Part shown: one piece after another, positions 35,816-44,279 of the stretch
Layout of the letters: each line of letters begins with the position of its first letter
Numbering within the stretch: position 1 is the stretch's first letter
NCBI GenBank assembly: GCA_035301345.1
Contig: DATGUM010000009.1
Span: forward strand, 5,819-69,818
DNA: 64,000 nt
Direction: 5' to 3'
Source of the DNA: CALAMD01 sp035301345
Lineage (GTDB): Bacteria; Bacillota; Bacilli; Bacillales; Amphibacillaceae
The notes under the pieces: generated by a model
Database searches by the model: none
What the model saw: the letters and a program-made list of their open reading frames with translations, nothing else
Told to the model about the DNA's origin: nothing
Made by a program: the position numbers and the translations under genes

Positions 35816-36253
35816 ATGAGCATTAAAACCGCTGATGCGTTACAACATATAGTTGAAGAGATAAGACATACGTGTGCATTTGATTTTATCAAGTTAGCAC
35901 TTTTAAAACATAAGAATGAAAGTGACCAATTACCTGTGATTGTATCTGGAAATACGTCTATGCGTTATTTAAGAATTGTCGTTCAAACGCGTATGGGTTT
36001 AGCAGGTATCGTATCAAAAACAGGTAGACCAGCATTTATTTATGATGCTGAAACGGAAATTAATGAAGAAGACCGCTTTCGCTACCCGATTATTATGGCG
36101 GAAGGACTGAAGAGTTTAGGTGCACTACCGTTGTTAAAAGATGGTGAAGTTATCGGGGTTGTTTTAGCAGGGTTTAGAGGTCCTCACCAGATGACAGAGG
36201 GACTTATTGCGTCATTTAAAAAAGAAGTATATGAAAAGATTACATTTGAATAG
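35816..36253 (+). CDS. nreA: Nitrate receptor NreA (GAF domain)
   Basis: This 145-residue single GAF-domain protein binds nitrate and, in staphylococci, restrains the kinase NreB when nitrate is absent. 'VSGNTSMRYLRIVVQTRMGLAGIVSKTGRPAFIYDAE' and 'LGALPLLKDGEVIGVVLAGFR' are GAF features shared with NreA. A longer reading begins inside narI at 35732, but AAGGAG nine bases before ATG 35816 gives the usual NreA length. It sits between narI and nreB. Confidence 0.9.
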   Translation: MSIKTADALQHIVEEIRHTCAFDFIKLALLKHKNESDQLPVIVSGNTSMRYLRIVVQTRMGLAGIVSKTGRPAFIYDAETEINEEDRFRYPIIMAEGLKSLGALPLLKDGEVIGVVLAGFRGPHQMTEGLIASFKKEVYEKITFE

Positions 36254-36270
36254 ATGGGGAGTGGATAGAC

Positions 36271-37329
36271 GTGAATGTCACTGGGACATCTTTACCAGAG
36301 ATACTTATTAATTTGTTTAATCACGCAGATGAAAAGATTTTCGTTTTTAACCGGGATAATAAAATAATAACGATGAATCAATCAGCAAAAGATATTTTGC
36401 GCGATGAAGCATTTTATGACATCGTCTCAGGTAATCCCCAAGCTATCTGCCGTGCATGTCGTGGCTTTATGACGGAGGAGCACGTGCGTACATGTGAAAG
36501 TTGTTATATTTCAAATACGGAAACAGACTTCACATCATTTCAAGTATATTTAGATACGAAAGATAAAGACCTCGTACCATTTACAGCGAGCTTTCAAAAG
36601 ATTGATAAAGAAAAAGGGATTCGCGTACTTATGTTACGTGACCTCTCGATTCAGTTAAAAACACAAGAAGTGTTGCGACAAAAGTTACAAGTGAACCAAG
36701 TGATGAATGCACAAGAAGAAGAGCGAAAAAGAATTTCGCGAGAGCTTCACGATAGTGTTGCACAAGAAATGTTAAGTTTGTTAATTGATATACGTGTTTT
36801 AAAATATATGACGACAGATAATGAAATCGTTAAAAATGTTCGTTCTGCGGAGGCGAAATTGACGAGTGTATTAGAAGATATACAAAATATATCCGTTGAA
36901 TTACGCCCAGCGACTTTAGATGATCTCGGTTTAGAGTCAGCGTTTCGAGCGCACTTTAAAACGGTGTTACAAAATTATGGGTTAATCGTTAACTTTAAGT
37001 CAAACCTTGAGTCAACAAGATATAACGGCGATGTAGAAACGGCTGTTTATCGTATTTGCCAAGAAGCAGTTTTAAACGTTGTGAAGTATGCGCAAGTTGA
37101 TGAAGTTGAAGTCGTGTTACAAGAGAAAGGCGATTATTTATTGCTACGAGTGATTGATCGAGGATTAGGTTTTCAAGTAAATAAGACAGATCCTGAAGGA
37201 ACAGGATTAGGAATATATGGGATGAAAGAACGTGCGGAGTTAATCAATGGTAATATTCACATTTATTCCGAACGGGGTAAAGGGACGCAAATATTGTTAG
37301 ATGTTCCGTTAAAGAAAGGGTCGAAATAA
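36271..37329 (+). CDS. nreB: Oxygen-sensing histidine kinase NreB
   Basis: This 352-residue cytoplasmic kinase has an N-terminal PAS domain with four cysteines, C60, C63, C75 and C78 ('CRAC' and 'CESC'). Their spacing matches the ligands of the oxygen-labile [4Fe-4S] cluster of staphylococcal NreB. A HisKA_3 domain ('RKRISRELHDSVAQEML', phospho-His) and HATPase ('GTGLGIYGMKERAELI') follow. Without oxygen it phosphorylates NreC. The start is GTG 36271 after GGGGAG, 17 bases from nreA. It abuts nreC. Confidence 0.95.
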   Translation: MNVTGTSLPEILINLFNHADEKIFVFNRDNKIITMNQSAKDILRDEAFYDIVSGNPQAICRACRGFMTEEHVRTCESCYISNTETDFTSFQVYLDTKDKDLVPFTASFQKIDKEKGIRVLMLRDLSIQLKTQEVLRQKLQVNQVMNAQEEERKRISRELHDSVAQEMLSLLIDIRVLKYMTTDNEIVKNVRSAEAKLTSVLEDIQNISVELRPATLDDLGLESAFRAHFKTVLQNYGLIVNFKSNLESTRYNGDVETAVYRICQEAVLNVVKYAQVDEVEVVLQEKGDYLLLRVIDRGLGFQVNKTDPEGTGLGIYGMKERAELINGNIHIYSERGKGTQILLDVPLKKGSK

Positions 37330-37974
37330 ATGAGGATTATTATTGCAGATGACCATGCTGTCGTGCGCAGTGGTTTCAAGCATTTACTCGATTTTCAGAA
37401 TGATATGAAAGTGATTGCAACGGCTGCTGACGGAAGGGAAGCGTATGATTTAGTTTCTGAGCATGCACCTGACATTGTTTTGCTTGATTTAAGTATGCCA
37501 CCTGGAGAAAGTGGCTTAATAACGACAGGTCGGATAAAAGAAGACTTTCCAGAAACGAAAATCATTATTTTAACGATGTATGCAGAGGAAGAATATTTAT
37601 ACAACGTCTTAAAAAGCGGTGCCTCAGGGTATGTGCTAAAAAAAGCACCTGATGAAGAACTATTAACTGCTATCCGGACTGTTTATGCCGGCGGAACGTA
37701 TATTGATCCGGCAATGGCTACGTCAGTCGTTGCTGAATACGTGAAGAATAGCACAATCTCACAAGAAAATGCGTATCAATCGTTATCGCCAAGGGAACTT
37801 GAAGTGTTACCTTTAGCTGCTAAAGGTTATACGAATAAGGAAATTGCTGAAATGTTATATATTTCTGTGAAAACAGTGGAGGCACATAAATCGAATATTA
37901 TGTCCAAGTTGAACTTGAGCGGTCGACCAGAATTAATTGAATACGCACTTAAGAAAAGGCTGTTAGATTTTTAA
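37330..37974 (+). CDS. nreC: Response regulator NreC
   Basis: This 214-residue NarL/LuxR-type regulator has a receiver domain with the phospho-Asp in 'DIVLLDLSMPPGESG' and Lys in 'VLKKAP'. Its helix-turn-helix is 'SPRELEVLPLAAKGYTNKEIAEMLYISVKTVEAHKSNI'. It is the partner of NreB and should activate narG and narT. The ATG follows the nreB stop with no gap. Confidence 0.95.
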   Translation: MRIIIADDHAVVRSGFKHLLDFQNDMKVIATAADGREAYDLVSEHAPDIVLLDLSMPPGESGLITTGRIKEDFPETKIIILTMYAEEEYLYNVLKSGASGYVLKKAPDEELLTAIRTVYAGGTYIDPAMATSVVAEYVKNSTISQENAYQSLSPRELEVLPLAAKGYTNKEIAEMLYISVKTVEAHKSNIMSKLNLSGRPELIEYALKKRLLDF

Positions 37975-37993
37975 CAGAAAAGGAGTTTTATGA

Positions 37994-38521
37994 ATGAAAA
38001 ATCATAAAGAATTCACGTCTCGCTTGCCGGCTTTACGAATTATTGAAAATGAACATCATTTGCTTCGCTATTTGATGGAGCAGTGGCACCCGAACGCTTT
38101 ATTATTTGAAAGAGACGACCTTTCAGTCGAAGAAGCACGTTCAGCACTCACACAATTAAAAGAACAAATCATTTCATTTAAAGAACCGTTACGTGCTCAT
38201 CTAGATAAAGAAGAATATTTTCTATTTCCTCAGCTAGAAAAGTACGTCGGCGATGAACAAGGGCCCGTCGTTGCAACTGAAGAGGAGCATGAAGAGATCT
38301 TTGCTTTTATCGATCACTTTTTGCATCATGCAGCAGACGATTTAGAGCAATTAACTGTTCACGAGATGAAAGATATTAGCCAAGATGCAGCTGAACTATT
38401 TGAAATATTAACGTTCCACTTCGTGAAAGAAGAGTCCGTCATATTTCCGATGGTGCAAGATATTTTAACGAATAGTGAACAGTACGATCTATTTGAAAAT
38501 ATGTATTCCTCGATTATCTAA
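37994..38521 (+). CDS. Hemerythrin-domain protein
   Basis: This 175-residue protein has a hemerythrin (HHE) four-helix domain with the di-iron ligands spaced as usual: His in 'IENEHHLLRYL', 'LRAHLDKEEYFLFPQLEKY', 'EEEHEEIFAFIDHFL' and 'LTFHFVKEESVIFPM'. Such domains bind oxygen or nitric oxide or protect iron-sulfur enzymes. It lies 19 bases after nreC with AAGGAG upstream, so it is co-transcribed with the nitrate genes. A role in sensing or repair under nitrosative stress is an inference. Confidence 0.88.
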   Translation: MKNHKEFTSRLPALRIIENEHHLLRYLMEQWHPNALLFERDDLSVEEARSALTQLKEQIISFKEPLRAHLDKEEYFLFPQLEKYVGDEQGPVVATEEEHEEIFAFIDHFLHHAADDLEQLTVHEMKDISQDAAELFEILTFHFVKEESVIFPMVQDILTNSEQYDLFENMYSSII

Positions 38522-38601
38522 CGTCAGTCGTTTACGCAACTAAATAATCAGTGATAAGACTACTCTATTATTAAGTAAAGGTAGAAAAGAGCTGATCGTG
38601 A

Positions 38602-40092
38602 ATGATAAGAAAATTACAGTTACCGCTACAAACATCAAATTTAGTCGTAGGATTTATGGTTTGGGTGCTCATATCTTCATTGCTTCCATATATTCGTGAA
38701 GATATTGCGATTGCGCCAGATAAAGTAGCTATCGTTACGGCTATACCTGTTGTGTTAGGTTCGATTTTGCGTATTCCTTTAGGGTATTACGCAAACGTAT
38801 TCGGAGCACGTGTCATCTTTTTTGTTAGTTTTATTTTATTGTTGCCACCTGTTTATTATATAAGTGTTGCCAATTCAACGCTTGATTTAATCATTGGTGG
38901 AACGTTTCTAGGTATTGGTGGAGCAGTGTTCTCTGTCGGGGTAACGTCTTTACCAAAATATTATCCGAAAGAAAAACACGGATTAATTAACGGTATTTAC
39001 GGGATGGGAAATATTGGAACGGCTGTTTCAACATTTGCTGCACCTGTGCTCGCGTCTCGTTTCGGTTGGACGACGACCGTTCAACTGTATCTCGTTTTGC
39101 TACTCGGGTTTGTTTTATTAAACTTTTTCTTAGGAGATAGAAAAGAAGAACGAGTAAAGCAGCCGATCGTGCAACAGATGAAGAGCGTATATAAAAATGA
39201 AAAGCTTTGGTTCTTCTCGCTCTTTTACTTTATAACGTTCGGGTCATTCGTTGCTTTCACTGTATTTTTGCCGAGCTTTTTAGTCGATTACTTTGCATTA
39301 GACAAAGTGGATGCAGGCATGCGGACAGCAGGATTTATTTTATTAGCAACAATCACTCGCCCAGTTGGCGGATGGCTTGCTGATCGATTTCAACCATTAT
39401 TTTTATTGATAGGTGTATTTGCTGGTTTGACGTTTGCATCAATTATATTAGCGTTTTCTCCAGCTATTGGCTTGTATACATTCGGTAGTCTGTTTATTGC
39501 TGTATCTGCAGGGATAGGAAACGGTGTTATTTTTAAACTTGTGCCATTCTACTTTAGCAAACAAGCAGGTATTGTTAATGGAATTGTTTCGATGATGGGT
39601 GGATTAGGTGGATTCTTCCCACCACTTTTACTCTCAACGATTTTTGCGATAACAGGTTCTTATTCGATTGGGTTTATGGCATTCTCACAAGTCGCTCTCG
39701 TCAGTCTCGTGCTCGTCCTGTGGTTATATTATATGGACAGGCTCACGTTGTCGAAAGAAGTATTTGATTCGACAGGTAAAGGTATTTTAGTAACTGATCA
39801 AAAAGGTCACATCGTTTCGGTTAATCCGGCCTTTACTTCGTTAACAGGTTATGCAGAAGAAGATGTTCTCGGAAAAAATCCGAACATATTAAGTTCTGGC
39901 AAACAAGATAAACAATTTTATGAAAAGATGTGGGAGACGATTTCAACGTATGGGGAATGGCAAGGAAGTATATGGAATAAGCGGAAAAACGGTGAACAAT
40001 ATTTACAATTATTAATGATAACTGCAGTAAAAGATGAAACGGATGAAGTGATTCGTTACGTCGGAACGTTTAGTGATATTACTGATTTGTAA
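38602..40092 (+). CDS. narT: NarT/NarK-like nitrate/nitrite transporter with C-terminal PAS domain
   Basis: Residues 1-380 form a twelve-helix MFS transporter of the nitrate/nitrite porter family ('RIPLGYYANVFGARVIFF', 'GIGGAVFSVGVTSLPKYYPKEKHGLINGIYGMGNIGT', 'TRPVGGWLADRF'), placed as narT is in staphylococci. Unlike the ~390-residue NarT, it continues into a PAS/PAC domain (about 387-496): 'STGKGILVTDQKGHIVSVNPAFTSLTGY', 'GKNPNILSSGKQD', 'RYVGTFSDITDL'. There is no stop or frameshift at the junction. The PAS is predicted to be cytoplasmic. Ribosome site weak. Confidence 0.9.
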   Translation: MIRKLQLPLQTSNLVVGFMVWVLISSLLPYIREDIAIAPDKVAIVTAIPVVLGSILRIPLGYYANVFGARVIFFVSFILLLPPVYYISVANSTLDLIIGGTFLGIGGAVFSVGVTSLPKYYPKEKHGLINGIYGMGNIGTAVSTFAAPVLASRFGWTTTVQLYLVLLLGFVLLNFFLGDRKEERVKQPIVQQMKSVYKNEKLWFFSLFYFITFGSFVAFTVFLPSFLVDYFALDKVDAGMRTAGFILLATITRPVGGWLADRFQPLFLLIGVFAGLTFASIILAFSPAIGLYTFGSLFIAVSAGIGNGVIFKLVPFYFSKQAGIVNGIVSMMGGLGGFFPPLLLSTIFAITGSYSIGFMAFSQVALVSLVLVLWLYYMDRLTLSKEVFDSTGKGILVTDQKGHIVSVNPAFTSLTGYAEEDVLGKNPNILSSGKQDKQFYEKMWETISTYGEWQGSIWNKRKNGEQYLQLLMITAVKDETDEVIRYVGTFSDITDL

Positions 40093-40094
40093 TT

Positions 40095-40138
40095 AAAAAG
40101 ACTGAGTGCGCCATCTTCATGGTTCACTCAGTCTTTGT
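40095..40138. terminator. Bidirectional terminator between narT and the UPF0178 gene
   Basis: AAAGACTGAGTG (40097-40108) pairs perfectly with CACTCAGTCTTT (40125-40136) between convergent genes. Confidence 0.85.
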
Positions 40139-40585
40139 TTATAGTTTTTCAGTTATTAACTGTTCGAATGCTTCAATAAAGGCATTTTCATCTTCTTTAC
40201 TAAATGCTTTTGGTCCTTTCGTACGCTCACCACTTCGACGAGCTATCATACTCATATGTCGTGAATGAAGGAGACGGTCAATGTTATGCTCGGTAAAAAG
40301 AAAGCCTTTATGGTGCATGACGTAGCATTGTTTATTTAAGCAAAGTGAAGCGAGACCATAATCTTGTGTGATGACAATATCGCCCTTTTTTGCTAATTGG
40401 ACAATTTTAAAGTCAGCAGCATCGCTTCCTTTATCAACGTAAACAGTCGTTACGTGAGCAGGATATTCACTATGAGAATAATGCGAATAGTTTTTAACGA
40501 GTGTCACACTTAATCCATAAGCATGTGCAACATCAACGATTGGTTGAACGACAGGACAAGCGTCAGCATCTACATAAATATGCAC
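40139..40585 (-). CDS. UPF0178 (YaiI/YqxD) family protein
   Basis: This 148-residue protein has the family signatures 'IYVDADACPVVQPIVDVA', 'VDKGSDAADFKIVQLAKKGDIVITQDYGLASLCL' and 'RRSGERTKGPKAF'. The acidic residues suggest a PIN/NYN-like nuclease fold, but no function is established. AAGGAG precedes the ATG at 40585. It lies 15 bases after the MFS gene on the same strand, so the two are probably co-transcribed. Confidence 0.9.
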   Translation of the reverse strand: MHIYVDADACPVVQPIVDVAHAYGLSVTLVKNYSHYSHSEYPAHVTTVYVDKGSDAADFKIVQLAKKGDIVITQDYGLASLCLNKQCYVMHHKGFLFTEHNIDRLLHSRHMSMIARRSGERTKGPKAFSKEDENAFIEAFEQLITEKL

Positions 40586-40600
40586 GAATAAAAACTCCTT

Positions 40601-41752
40601 TTAAACATTAGTAAGTTTCGGTCGCGTCATTGAAAAAATGATACTAGCAAGTGCTAATAGAACGAATCCTCCACCGATATATGAATTCACTTCAATTGGT
40701 ACATGTTCCACAGCAATACTGCCGACAAACGAACCGAAAGCAATTCCGAAGTGGAGTGATGAATTATTTAAACTTTGTTGAATGGACGCTGTTTCAGGTG
40801 ACGTATCAATTAAATACGTTTGCATAGCAGGCGTAATCGTCCAACTCGTAATTCCCCAAATAATAACGACGAAAATAAATAAAATGAATGAAAATGTCGT
40901 GAGTGGGATAGTGAACATACAGAGTGCGAAAATCGTGATAAAAAAGACCATCACTCGCTTTGGTCCGTACCGATCGGTTAATGTCCCGCCAATGCCTCCT
41001 CCAGAAACGGCTGCAATTCCGTATATAAAGTAAACGATACTTACCCACGTTCCGTTGAGACCGAGTTCTGTTTTTAAAAATGGCGTAAAAAATCCGTATA
41101 AAGTAATATGTCCCGCTAAAAAGAAAAACGTCGTCATTTGTGCAAATGATAGTTTGCTACTTTTTAACGTTGCTAATTGCTGGCGAAGTGGTACAGACTT
41201 TTCAGGTTGAATCGGAATCATCGCAAATTTGACAGCGATAATGAGTAATAATGTTAAGCTTGTGATGAGAAAGAACGGCGCTCGCCATCCATATACATTT
41301 CCGAGCATGAGTCCAATCGGCACACCGAGAACGAGTGAACCACTAACGCCCATAATAACGAGGCCAACTGCCCGCCCAACATATTTTCTTTCAACAATGT
41401 TGGAAGCGAGGACGATACATAATACGACGAGCAACGAACCACTAGCCCCTGTAATTATTCGTGCGAGCATTAATAGGTTATAAGATGGGCTTAAGGCGGC
41501 TAAAAGGTTCCCGAATAAAAAGATGACGAGAGTTATTAATGTGAGTTTCTTTCTCTCCATCTTTGCTGACATGATGAGTAATATCGGAGCGGCAATCGCA
41601 TATACTAAAGAAAAAACGGTAATTAAAATACCTGCTTTTCCAATGGAGACTTGCAAATCAATTGCTACTAAATCTAAAATTCCCCCAATAATCAACTCTA
41701 CCATACCAACAATAAAGGCGATAACTGTTAGTAAGTAGACGCTTTTGTTCAT
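40601..41752 (-). CDS. MFS transporter, DHA1 family
   Basis: This 383-residue, twelve-helix major facilitator resembles AraJ/chloramphenicol-type DHA1 exporters: 'LDLVAIDLQVSIGKAGILITVFSLVYAIAAP' in helices 1-2, 'RIITGASGSLLVVLCIVLASN' in helix 4 and 'GGGIGGTLTDRYGPKRVM' at the central loop. The substrate is unknown; drug, sugar or arabinose-polymer export have all been proposed for relatives. Upstream lies a 150-base gap shared with the divergent squalene synthase-like gene. Confidence 0.82.
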   Translation of the reverse strand: MNKSVYLLTVIAFIVGMVELIIGGILDLVAIDLQVSIGKAGILITVFSLVYAIAAPILLIMSAKMERKKLTLITLVIFLFGNLLAALSPSYNLLMLARIITGASGSLLVVLCIVLASNIVERKYVGRAVGLVIMGVSGSLVLGVPIGLMLGNVYGWRAPFFLITSLTLLLIIAVKFAMIPIQPEKSVPLRQQLATLKSSKLSFAQMTTFFFLAGHITLYGFFTPFLKTELGLNGTWVSIVYFIYGIAAVSGGGIGGTLTDRYGPKRVMVFFITIFALCMFTIPLTTFSFILFIFVVIIWGITSWTITPAMQTYLIDTSPETASIQQSLNNSSLHFGIAFGSFVGSIAVEHVPIEVNSYIGGGFVLLALASIIFSMTRPKLTNV

Positions 41753-41901
41753 TGATTGACCCTTTCTATATCTGTTTTATTATTAAATATGCTACTTGAT
41801 ATGTGCAAATAAATAAAGGAGTATTTTCACGTCATTTTTTTAGATATGAATTTTTGAGGCAATTTGATATACTAATGATAATTGATTGAGGAGGAAATTC
41901 G

Positions 41902-42726
41902 TTGGGAAATAGAGCTAAACTAGAAAAAGAAGCAATGAAAATGCTGAAAGAGACGAGTCGAACATTTTTCATACCGATTAGCATGTTAGGTAAAACGCTG
42001 AAAAAGACAGTAGGTTCAGCGTACTTATGTATGCGTGCAATCGATGAAATTGAAGACCATGAAGAACTAGACTTAGAAACGAAAGCGAGCTTATTGCGAC
42101 AGACGAGTGACTTGTTGCGTAAAGACTCGTTTGATAATGAACAATATTTACAACTGATTGAACCTTATGAACATCAATTACCGGAAGTAAGTGTCCGCTT
42201 AGCTGATTGGTTAGATGTTTGCCCGACAGATATCGTGAGCGAAGTGAAAGAATCAACAGCGACGATGGCAGTTGGTATGGCTGATTGGACGACTAAAAAT
42301 TGGGACATTCAAACGAAAGAAGATTTAGATGATTATACATATTACGTCGCAGGACTTGTAGGTGTGATGCTTTCAGATATTTGGAAGTGGCACGCAGATA
42401 TAGATACAGATAAAGACTTAGCAATAGGTTATGGTCGCGGGCTTCAAGCAGTTAATATCTTACGAAATGAGGATGAAGATCTGGATGAACGTGGTGTATC
42501 GTTTATGCCTGAAGGTTGGACGCGAGATGACATGTTTGCGTACGCAGAAGATAATTTGCGCGCAGCAGACGAGTATATGAAAGACATTACGAATCGACGG
42601 ATCAATTTATTTTGTAAAATACCATTAGCATTAGCGAAAAAAACATTAGAAGCGATGCAAAGTGGAAAAGAAAAGATGTCGCGTGTAGAAGTTGAAGAAG
42701 TCGTTGATGAAATAACGAAAGAGTAA
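41902..42726 (+). CDS. Squalene/phytoene synthase-like protein
   Basis: This 274-residue protein has the head-to-head prenyl synthase fold: 'SRTFFIPISML', first acidic motif 'RAIDEIEDHEE' and second motif 'AVNILRNEDEDLDERGVSFMPEGW'. In CrtM/CrtB-type enzymes the second motif is DxxxD; here the first Asp is Asn. It could make squalene or phytoene for membranes, or be a diverged phosphatase like B. subtilis YisP. No other carotenoid gene is near. The start is TTG 41902 after GAGGAGG. Confidence 0.8.
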   Translation: MGNRAKLEKEAMKMLKETSRTFFIPISMLGKTLKKTVGSAYLCMRAIDEIEDHEELDLETKASLLRQTSDLLRKDSFDNEQYLQLIEPYEHQLPEVSVRLADWLDVCPTDIVSEVKESTATMAVGMADWTTKNWDIQTKEDLDDYTYYVAGLVGVMLSDIWKWHADIDTDKDLAIGYGRGLQAVNILRNEDEDLDERGVSFMPEGWTRDDMFAYAEDNLRAADEYMKDITNRRINLFCKIPLALAKKTLEAMQSGKEKMSRVEVEEVVDEITKE

Positions 42727-42850
42727 TGGGAAAAAATGAGCCCAAATGCCGAGTAAATCTCAAACAAACATATGTTAACATAGTGTATGATTCAATCATT
42801 TGTAAAAATAATTCACTTATTTTTACATATCCCAGTAGGGAGGTGACATT

Positions 42851-43159
42851 ATGCTAAGTAACTTTTTAAAGTTTGATACGATGATTACTCCAACAATTAT
42901 TAAAATTGTGTTCTGGATTGGTGCGGGCTTGTCCGTTCTTAGTGGTCTTGGAATTATAATTAGTGGTATGAATTCATATTTTGGTGGCGGTGCACAAGTA
43001 TTTGCAGGGTTAATAACGATTGTTGTTGGGCCGTTCGTCGTCCGTATTTATTGTGAACTACTCATTATATTTTTCAAAATGCACGAATCGTTACAAGAAA
43101 TTAAACGTTCATTAACGAACAAAGAAGCACATGTAACGACTACAATTGAAGAAGAGTAA
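42851..43159 (+). CDS. DUF4282 small membrane protein
   Basis: This 102-residue protein has two membrane helices (about residues 17-38 and 50-75) and an acidic cytoplasmic tail. 'FLKFDTMITPTIIKIVFWIG' is the DUF4282 opening. Its function is unknown. GGGAGGTG precedes the ATG. It is monocistronic and ends in a strong terminator. Confidence 0.8.
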   Translation: MLSNFLKFDTMITPTIIKIVFWIGAGLSVLSGLGIIISGMNSYFGGGAQVFAGLITIVVGPFVVRIYCELLIIFFKMHESLQEIKRSLTNKEAHVTTTIEEE

Positions 43160-43160
43160 A

Positions 43161-43209
43161 ATAAACGAGTGATTCTTTATTTGTTCAACTAAAGAGTCAC
43201 TCGTTTTAG
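43161..43209 (+). terminator. Terminator of the DUF4282 gene
   Basis: AAACGAGTGATTCTTT (43163-43178) pairs with AAAGAGTCACTCGTTT (43191-43206) with one mismatch, and TTAGTTTT follows. Confidence 0.82.
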
Positions 43210-43267
43210 TTTTGGTATGAGTAAAATGTTTGTGGGACTATGTCCTACTTGTTGTGTAAAGCTTTCA

Positions 43268-43410
43268 CTTCAGAAATGTACTACGCTTGTCCACGAAGAA
43301 TTGAAGTGCATTCTTCGCACCATCAACTTCTAATCCCTTCACTGCCGTGTCGGTCTTAGGGATTTTCGGATACGGCTATTCCCGCAGACGTCTCTGTACA
43401 TTTCTTTCGT
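43268..43410. repeat. Left arm of a large imperfect inverted repeat
   Basis: CTTCAGAAATGTACTACGC at the outer edge, TCGGTCTTAGGGATTTTCGG in the middle and GACGTCTCTGTACATTTCTT at the inner edge all recur, reverse-complemented and in order, at 43928-44079. A small hairpin, CGAAGAAT (43294-43301) with ATTCTTCG (43310-43317), lies inside. The 'cccgcagacgtctctgta' part resembles intergenic repeats common in Bacillaceae. Confidence 0.65.
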
Positions 43411-43419
43411 TCAAGTTAA

Positions 43420-43795
43420 TTTACACATGAAGAATATCGGGATAGATTACAAGTGAAAGGAATCGATACAGAAGGGTTTCGCCCAATGGATAGTGCCAAA
43501 GGAACGATAATCGTTTTTGCCAAGCGACTTAAGAATGGGCGAAGTTGGTGTGAAGAAGACATTACTAAGTTTAGTAACGTTATGGTTGCATAAATGAATG
43601 AATAAGATATCGAAACATTACAAGGAGATATTACCGGTAAGTGATCTAGATAACACCGAAGAGAAGCCACCAAAACACTTTGTAGAACAACTTTCTAAAT
43701 AAGTGACTGAATCAAGGCGTAATAATATTTTATATCTGAACCAAACGGCTCGACAACTTGTTGTTTATGCCTTAAAGGGATTAAGAGGCTACTAG
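43420..43795 (+). pseudogene. Decayed transposase C-terminal fragment (tentatively UPF0236/ISLre2-like)
   Basis: Without any start, 43420-43593 reads as 57 residues, including 'GIDTEGFRPMDSAKG' and 'VFAKRLKNGRSWCEEDI', which look like the C-terminus of an ISLre2/UPF0236-type transposase. After a stop and a frame change, 43612-43795 reads as two pieces including 'LNQTARQLVVYALKGLRGY'. Several stops make it non-functional. The family call rests on pattern memory and is tentative. The fragment lies between the two arms of a large inverted repeat. Confidence 0.5.
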
Positions 43796-43927
43796 TTATT
43801 AACCTAGCTTTAAACGGCTTCAAGTTGATATATTTATTTAAATGAGCAGGTGAAATATACGTAGATTGACGAAGAATAATAAATACTTATTAAATCTGAA
43901 AAACACAAATGACGCATACAGCTTAAG

Positions 43928-44079
43928 TGAAAGAACTATACGAAGACGCCAGTGGGAAGGTAATGAGATAGGTGGTAACCTATTTCATTACACGTATCCG
44001 AAAATCCCTAGAACCGACATGATAATGGAGGTTCTAGAAGTTGAGGTCGTCCCACGGCAAGCGTAGTATAGTTCTGAAG
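43928..44079. repeat. Right arm of the large imperfect inverted repeat
   Basis: This is the reverse complement of the left arm at 43268-43410, with about 40 extra bases. The extra segment is itself a hairpin, GTAATGAGATAGGT (43960-43974) against ACCTATTTCATTAC (43978-43992). Beyond it, up to about 44130, there are only short repeats (CACCTGAGGTG). The rest of the 1.1-kb gap is AT-rich promoter sequence for the next gene. Confidence 0.6.
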
Positions 44080-44279
44080 CGATCACCCGCGAAAAGCGAA
44101 GTAGATATCACCTGAGGTGATTAACAAAAATAATAATCTATACAAAAGATAGTATTTTGAACATATTTATTAGGTACCCACATATACTTGACTCAATCTT
44201 AGTTTTGCATTAATTATATCTTTTCATTCGTATTGTGGTAAAATAGACTAGTTAGATTATTTTGAAGGGAATCTTGCTT

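Noticed and set aside
40601..41752. Nitrate-cluster membership of the DHA1 MFS gene
   Set aside because: It lies on the opposite strand beyond a strong bidirectional terminator and resembles drug or sugar exporters rather than nitrate porters.
43866..44066. Open frame of 66 codons in the repeat region
   Set aside because: It overlaps the right inverted-repeat arm and its internal hairpin. No good ribosome site and no recognisable protein.
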